Source: Alphaproteobacteria bacterium (GTDB taxonomy: Bacteria; Pseudomonadota; Alphaproteobacteria; Rhizobiales; GCA-2746425). Taken from it: DNA of 64,000 nt. The stretch lies in NCBI GenBank assembly GCA_024743215.1, contig JANSWZ010000003.1, positions 310,001-374,000 of the forward strand, read 5' to 3'. Under the pieces are notes generated by a model, which saw nothing but the letters and a program-made list of their open reading frames with translations, was not told the DNA's origin and did not search any database. Shown one piece after another: positions 60,391-64,000 of the stretch (its first letter is position 1; every line of letters starts with the position of its first letter). The position numbers and the translations under genes were made by a program.

Positions 60391-60915
60391 ATGAAACGCA
60401 ATGTTTTCCTCGCCGCCGCCGTGGTGACAACACTGGCCGCCCCTGCACTGGCTGACGGCTTCACCCTGACCAGCCCCGACATCGTGGAAGGTCAGCAACT
60501 CAGCTCAGATTTCGTTTTCCAGGGCTTCGGCTGTGAAGGCGGCAATATGGCGCCAACACTGGAATGGTCCGGCGCGCCTGAGAGCACTGAAAGTTTCGCC
60601 GTCACCGTCTATGACCCCGACGCACCAACAGGCTCTGGCTGGTGGCATTGGTTTGTCTTGAACATTCCCGCCGATGTGACATCGCTTCCAGGGGGCGATC
60701 CTGTCAACGGTGTGCAACTGACCAATGACTATGGCGCGGAAGGTTTCGGCGGGGCATGTCCGCCCCCGGGTCAAGTCCACCGCTACCAGTTCACCGTGCA
60801 TGCCTTGGGCAAAACGCTCGGGATCGACAATTCAGTCAGCAACGCACTGGCAGGCTTTATGGTCAATGCCAACAGTCTGGCATCCTCCACAATCACTGCC
60901 GTCTACAACCGCTGA
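60391..60915 (+). CDS. Exported YbhB/YbcL (PEBP/RKIP-like) protein
   Basis: This 174-residue periplasmic protein has a signal peptide (FLAAAVVTTLAAPALADG). The PEBP fold follows, with ligand site sequence APTLEWSGAPESTESFAVTV, YDPDAPTGSGWWHWFVLNIP and GQVHRYQFTVHAL. The Asp-Pro-Asp-Ala-Pro and Trp-His-Trp residues line the small anion pocket of the family. Bacterial YbhB proteins bind phosphate-like or phospholipid ligands; their physiology is not known. It may be exported and unrelated to the TRAP operon; the gap to it is 99 nt. Confidence 0.88.
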   Translation: MKRNVFLAAAVVTTLAAPALADGFTLTSPDIVEGQQLSSDFVFQGFGCEGGNMAPTLEWSGAPESTESFAVTVYDPDAPTGSGWWHWFVLNIPADVTSLPGGDPVNGVQLTNDYGAEGFGGACPPPGQVHRYQFTVHALGKTLGIDNSVSNALAGFMVNANSLASSTITAVYNR

Positions 60916-61337
60916 ATCCTGCGCCCTGACCTTGTGTCGGGGCCAGCACTCACGACGACGAAAGGCACTTTCGCGCTCGTTGACAGCATCAATCCACATG
61001 TCCCTTTGAGCGACACACCCGAAGGCACCAAAATCTCCGACCGACGCCATGGTGGGGCCCATCAGGCAAGCCAGTTGCAGCCCTATAGAGGCGGCCTTTG
61101 CCAACGTCCAACATGACATTTTCCGTCTTGGTGTGCGAAAGACGGCATCCATTGATGTTTTGTAGTGAATACGATACGCTGATTTGTAACGCTGGACTTT
61201 TTTGCCTGTAGTGGAGCGTAAAACCGGACATTGGCACTGCTCTAGTCAATGTCTCAAAAGTCCGCAGGATCGCCATTGTCAATCTAGTGGGTTCAGACCC
61301 TACTCTCTTGGCCGAGCAAATGTTTTGCTTAAGCGTT
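60916..61337. other. Spacer between the YbhB-like and quinone oxidoreductase genes
   Basis: This 422-nt spacer is flanked by converging genes. It has no supported ORF. Near 61289-61305 a short T-arm-like hairpin (GTGGGTTCAGACCCTAC) occurs but lacks the rest of a tRNA. I see no clear terminator for either gene. Confidence 0.4.
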
Positions 61338-62342
61338 TCAATCAAGTGTCAGGACAAGTTTCCCGATATGTGCGCCCGTTTCCATGTAGGCGTGGGCTGC
61401 GGCGGCATCTTCAAACTTGAAGACCTTGTCGATTCTGGGCGCTATCGTGCCATTGGCAATGAGCGGCCAGATATCGGCCTCCAGTTCCTGTGCAATTTTG
61501 GCCTTTGCTGCCACGGATTGGGGGCGCAGGGTTGAGCCGGTATGGGTCAACCGTTTGATCATCAGCCGCGTGAAATCCACTTCAGCTATGGCTCCGTTGA
61601 GGAATGCGATCTGGATGATGCGGCCCTCAATGGCTGCTGCCTTGTAGTTGCGTTCAATATAGTCGCCGCCAACCATGTCCAAAATGACATTTGCACCTGC
61701 GCCGCTGGTGATGTCTTTGACAGCATCGACATAATCAGTTGTTTGATAATTGATGGTATGATCAGCGCCCAGGGACTTGCAGGCCTGACACTTTTCATCT
61801 GAGCCTGCCGTTGCGATTACAATTGCACCACGTGCTTTTGCGATTTGAATGGCCGTTGTTCCGATCCCGGAACTGCCACCGTGGATGAGCAGCGTCTCAC
61901 CGCTTTGCAGAGCGCCGCGCTGGATGACATTTGTCCACACAGTGAAGAAGGTTTCGGGCAGGGCTGCGGCCTGCGTGAAATCCAGACCATCCGGTATTGG
62001 CAGGGCATGGGCCTCGGGAACTGCAACATATTGCGCATAACCGCCGCCGGGGCAAAGAGCACATACGGTGTCACCAATTTTATAGCGGCTGGTATTGCGG
62101 CCTAATTTTACAATGGTCCCGGCAACTTCCAGTCCTGGCAGGTCGGATGCGCCCTTGGGTGGTGGGTAAGCACCCTGGCGCTGAAGAACATCTGGTCGAT
62201 TTATCCCTGCAGCCGAGACTTTGATCAACACTTCACCTTCGTAGGGGACAGCAATCCGTCGCTCTTCGGGGTTCAAAACGTCGGGGCCACCGGGTTCTTG
62301 AATGGCAATGACTTGCATGGATTCGGGAAGAGAGAGCGGCAT
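61338..62342 (-). CDS. NAD(P)H:quinone oxidoreductase (zinc-free MDR, PIG3-type)
   Basis: The product has 334 residues from ATG 62342 (AAGGA 8 nt upstream); the frame is open further upstream without a site. It belongs to the quinone oxidoreductase/PIG3 branch of medium-chain reductases: NRPDVLQRQGAYPPPKGASD, LPGLEVAGTIVKLG and cofactor loop GGSSGIGTTAIQIAKARGA. No catalytic zinc ligands are evident. The family reduces quinones and other carbonyls with NADPH. The C-terminus ...HIGKLVLTLD is typical. Confidence 0.87.
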   Translation of the reverse strand: MPLSLPESMQVIAIQEPGGPDVLNPEERRIAVPYEGEVLIKVSAAGINRPDVLQRQGAYPPPKGASDLPGLEVAGTIVKLGRNTSRYKIGDTVCALCPGGGYAQYVAVPEAHALPIPDGLDFTQAAALPETFFTVWTNVIQRGALQSGETLLIHGGSSGIGTTAIQIAKARGAIVIATAGSDEKCQACKSLGADHTINYQTTDYVDAVKDITSGAGANVILDMVGGDYIERNYKAAAIEGRIIQIAFLNGAIAEVDFTRLMIKRLTHTGSTLRPQSVAAKAKIAQELEADIWPLIANGTIAPRIDKVFKFEDAAAAHAYMETGAHIGKLVLTLD

Positions 62343-62596
62343 TTGAAAATTCCTTGTTTTCAGATCAGGCCCGTTGTTCCGGCGTTTCCAGCAACGAAGA
62401 TGACTTGTAACCCTGAACGGAGGAAACTGTATCGGATCAATAATCTTCTGTCGCAGTTTTCCGTTTGGCAAAGCGATCTTTCATCGACAATGGATCCTTG
62501 GCAATCCCAAGCAATCCTTCTGTAGCAGGATGAATGGGTAGCTCCTCGCTCCCGGCTCATAGGCCAATTAAAGTCTGCAAACCCGGTAAAAAAAGT

Positions 62597-62625
62597 TTGA
62601 CTCGGTTATGACATCGATGTCATGA
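62597..62625 (+). promoter_or_regulatory. Promoter candidate of the lacI-type gene, overlapping both operators
   Basis: TTGACT (62597-62602), a 17-nt spacer and TCATGA (62620-62625). The -35 is good and the -10 weak. Operator 1 covers the spacer and most of the -10, and operator 2 covers the end of the -10 and the likely start, so binding would block RNA polymerase. The 5' part of the 347-nt spacer (62343-62590) shows nothing more. Confidence 0.4.
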
Positions 62626-62637
62626 CACCGATGTCAT
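62608..62637. promoter_or_regulatory. Two tandem LacI-type operators
   Basis: ATGACATCGATGTCAT (62608-62623) is a perfect 16-bp palindrome. ATGACACCGATGTCAT (62622-62637) is the same with one change and shares two bases with the first. Central CG in a 16-bp palindrome is the hallmark of LacI-family operators. They lie 53-82 nt upstream of the adjacent lacI-type gene, so autoregulation and control of the ABC genes are expected. Confidence 0.8.
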
Positions 62638-62689
62638 TATTTCTGTGCTCCGTTTTGTGGGGCATCTGAAAAGGTTTGGGAGGACTATT

Positions 62690-63781
62690 ATGGCGACGAT
62701 ATATGATGTTGCCAGGATGTCAGGCGTATCCCCGAAGACTGTTAGTCGTGTCATCAATGGAGATGGCGCTGTCAAAAACACCACTAAAGAATCCGTAGAG
62801 CGTGCAATTGCCGAACTTGGTTATGTTCCCTCAACGGCCGCACGTTCCATGCGGTCGAACAAATCGGGGCTCGTAGGGCTGATTACTGGTGCTATTTCGC
62901 TGCCTCCCGGACACACAGATAGTTCAGGCCTGCCGGAATTGTTTATCGTGCAGGGTATCCAGAAAGCGATGGAGGAAAGCAGCAAAACCCTGCTTATCGC
63001 AGATACGGGTGGCCAGATGGAGCGCGTGCCGCAATTGATCCGTACGTTCGAGGAACACCGCGTTGAAGGTATTATTTACGTAGCTGACCATCATCGAAAG
63101 GTTTCTTTGCCGCCCGTTTTGCAAACAACCAAGCTGGTGCTGGCAAATTGCTACGATGATATCGGCACGCCTGCGGTTTTGCCGAATGACTATCAAGGAC
63201 AGTTCAATCTGGTGAAGAATTTGATTTGCAAGGGGCACCGCCGTATTGCTTATCTATCGCTGAGCCAGCGGCTGGACGCCACGAAGCAACGTGTTTCGGG
63301 TTACGCCGATGCTTTGGTATCCGAGGGGATCGACTATGATCCTTCCCTTTTAATCACAGCAGATATCGACTCACCAGATAATGACGCGGAAGTTCAGTTG
63401 CTGTGGGACGCGATTGATCGCGTGCTGGCGCTGCCCGAGCCTCCGACTGTGATTTGTTTTGGCAATGATCGTATGGCCATGCGCGCTTATGATATTTTGC
63501 GCAGCCGAGGCATTTCACTGCCCGAAGATCTGTCGGTTGTCGGTTATGACAATCATAAGCTTATTACCAGAACGCTTCGCCCGACCTTGATGTCCGCGGA
63601 GCTGCCTTACGCTGCCATCGGCATCCGCGCAACAGAACTTTTGCTTGGCATGATCAATGGTCCAGCAGACGCGTCCACCGACCCGATTCTGGTCAGTGGT
63701 CCCGTATCACCGGGCGATTCCGTCAAGGAACTGCCAACTCCAATTACCAAACTTCTGTCAATAGGGAGGACGACCAAATGA
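62690..63781 (+). CDS. LacI-family transcriptional repressor
   Basis: The product has 363 residues from ATG 62690 with GGAGG 8 nt upstream; the frame extends to 62645 without a site. The N-terminal helix-turn-helix and hinge are TIYDVARMSGVSPKTVSRVI and AIAELGYVPSTAARSM. A periplasmic-binding-like sugar domain follows: GLVGLITGAISLPPGHT, EGIIYVADHH, HRRIAYLSL and DLSVVGYDNHKLITRTLRPT. The stop overlaps the next ATG (ATGA), so the repressor is cotranscribed with the importer it probably controls. The inducer is presumably a sugar or a sugar acid. Confidence 0.92.
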   Translation: MATIYDVARMSGVSPKTVSRVINGDGAVKNTTKESVERAIAELGYVPSTAARSMRSNKSGLVGLITGAISLPPGHTDSSGLPELFIVQGIQKAMEESSKTLLIADTGGQMERVPQLIRTFEEHRVEGIIYVADHHRKVSLPPVLQTTKLVLANCYDDIGTPAVLPNDYQGQFNLVKNLICKGHRRIAYLSLSQRLDATKQRVSGYADALVSEGIDYDPSLLITADIDSPDNDAEVQLLWDAIDRVLALPEPPTVICFGNDRMAMRAYDILRSRGISLPEDLSVVGYDNHKLITRTLRPTLMSAELPYAAIGIRATELLLGMINGPADASTDPILVSGPVSPGDSVKELPTPITKLLSIGRTTK

Positions 63782-64000
63782 ATCTGAAAACAACTCTTGC
63801 AGGTGCGCTTGTTGTATCGACAAGCTGGGCCAGCATGGCGGTAGCACAGACTGATCTGACTATGTGGTACCATGGCGGCGGCAACGAAGTGGAAAGTGCC
63901 CTGATCAATCAGATCGTGTCTGATTTCAATGCAACCAATGCAGATTATAACGTGAATTTGGAATCGTTTCCGCAGGGCAGCTATAATGATTCAATTGTTG
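63778..64000 (+). CDS. ABC transporter substrate-binding protein, family 1 (partial, 3' end off the window)
   Basis: The first 74 residues are visible. A signal peptide (MNLKTTLAGALVVSTSWASM, then AVAQTD) is followed by the start of a family 1 sugar-binding protein: LTMWYHGGGNEVESALINQI and FNATNADYNVNLESFPQG. Proteins of the UgpB/MalE/GgtB group begin this way. It overlaps the LacI gene by 4 nt. The substrate cannot be told from this part. Confidence 0.88.
   Translation, partial: MNLKTTLAGALVVSTSWASMAVAQTDLTMWYHGGGNEVESALINQIVSDFNATNADYNVNLESFPQGSYNDSIV

Noticed and set aside
61289-61305. T-arm-like hairpin suggestive of a tRNA or attachment site
   Set aside because: GTGGGTTCAGACCCTAC forms a T-arm, but no acceptor, D or anticodon arm surrounds it, no CCA follows, and no integrase is near.

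Overview
The window looks like a chromosomal segment of an alphaproteobacterium, most likely a member of the Hyphomicrobiales (Rhizobiales). The evidence is a set of lineage-typical genes and orders: a CpdR cell-cycle receiver, the GapR (DUF2312) / DUF1244 / DUF1036 / pyruvate kinase block, the DUF1013 protein TrcR, FlbT and FlaF flagellin regulators, a three-gene proton-translocating transhydrogenase preceded by an aa3-oxidase subunit IV peptide, and two tandem small RNAs with the architecture of the rhizobial AbcR (alpha-r15) family. No plasmid, phage or intact insertion sequence was recognised. Genus cannot be told from the sequence alone.

Layout. 1-5.0 kb: a partial small heat-shock gene with a heat-shock promoter and a ROSE-like leader, a small basic exported protein, a lysophospholipase-like hydrolase, a HisN-type phosphatase, the tandem small RNAs, and an N-formylglutamate amidohydrolase homologue. 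5.3-12.4 kb: cpdR, tRNA-Val, rpmJ, a TPR protein, an NTF2-like protein, a hydrolase, pyk-DUF1036, and a second amidohydrolase-DUF1244-gapR set. 12.4-18.1 kb: cell-wall genes (DUF882 and a YcbB-like L,D-transpeptidase) and a degenerate NtrC-like regulator. 18.3-23.6 kb: oligoendopeptidase F and the pnt transhydrogenase. 23.6-35.4 kb: a YcaQ-like glycosylase, GNAT and XRE-cupin genes, an MFS exporter, a thioesterase, YcjF/YcjX, SixA, and a membrane-anchored ClpP-like protein with a large membrane partner.

35.5-43.9 kb holds a flagellar filament/hook island: flgE-flgK-flgL on the plus strand converge with flagellin-flbT-flaF on the minus strand. The hook and filament proteins are enlarged by repeat-like inserts. 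44.2-54.5 kb is mixed metabolism and regulation: a TSUP permease, propionyl-CoA synthetase, an SDR, an orphan ParA, TrcR, an HSL-type hydrolase, a universal stress protein, and an aldehyde dehydrogenase paired with DUF779.

54.9-60.3 kb is a compact catabolic-looking unit: a GntR regulator diverges from a DctP-DctQ-DctM TRAP transporter, a maleate-isomerase-family enzyme and an AraC regulator, suggesting uptake and isomerisation of a small (di)carboxylic acid. The window ends with a PEBP-like protein, a quinone oxidoreductase, and a LacI repressor that overlaps the first gene of a sugar-type ABC importer and is preceded by two near-identical palindromic operators.

The most notable signals are: (i) the small RNA pair lies in a duplication of about 374 bp that also copied the 3' end of the neighbouring amidohydrolase gene, leaving a readable fossil between the two RNAs; (ii) an NtrC-like protein that has lost the sigma-54 contact loop and Walker B acids; (iii) an unnamed two-gene membrane ClpP-like system; (iv) parallel enlargement of the hook and filament proteins.
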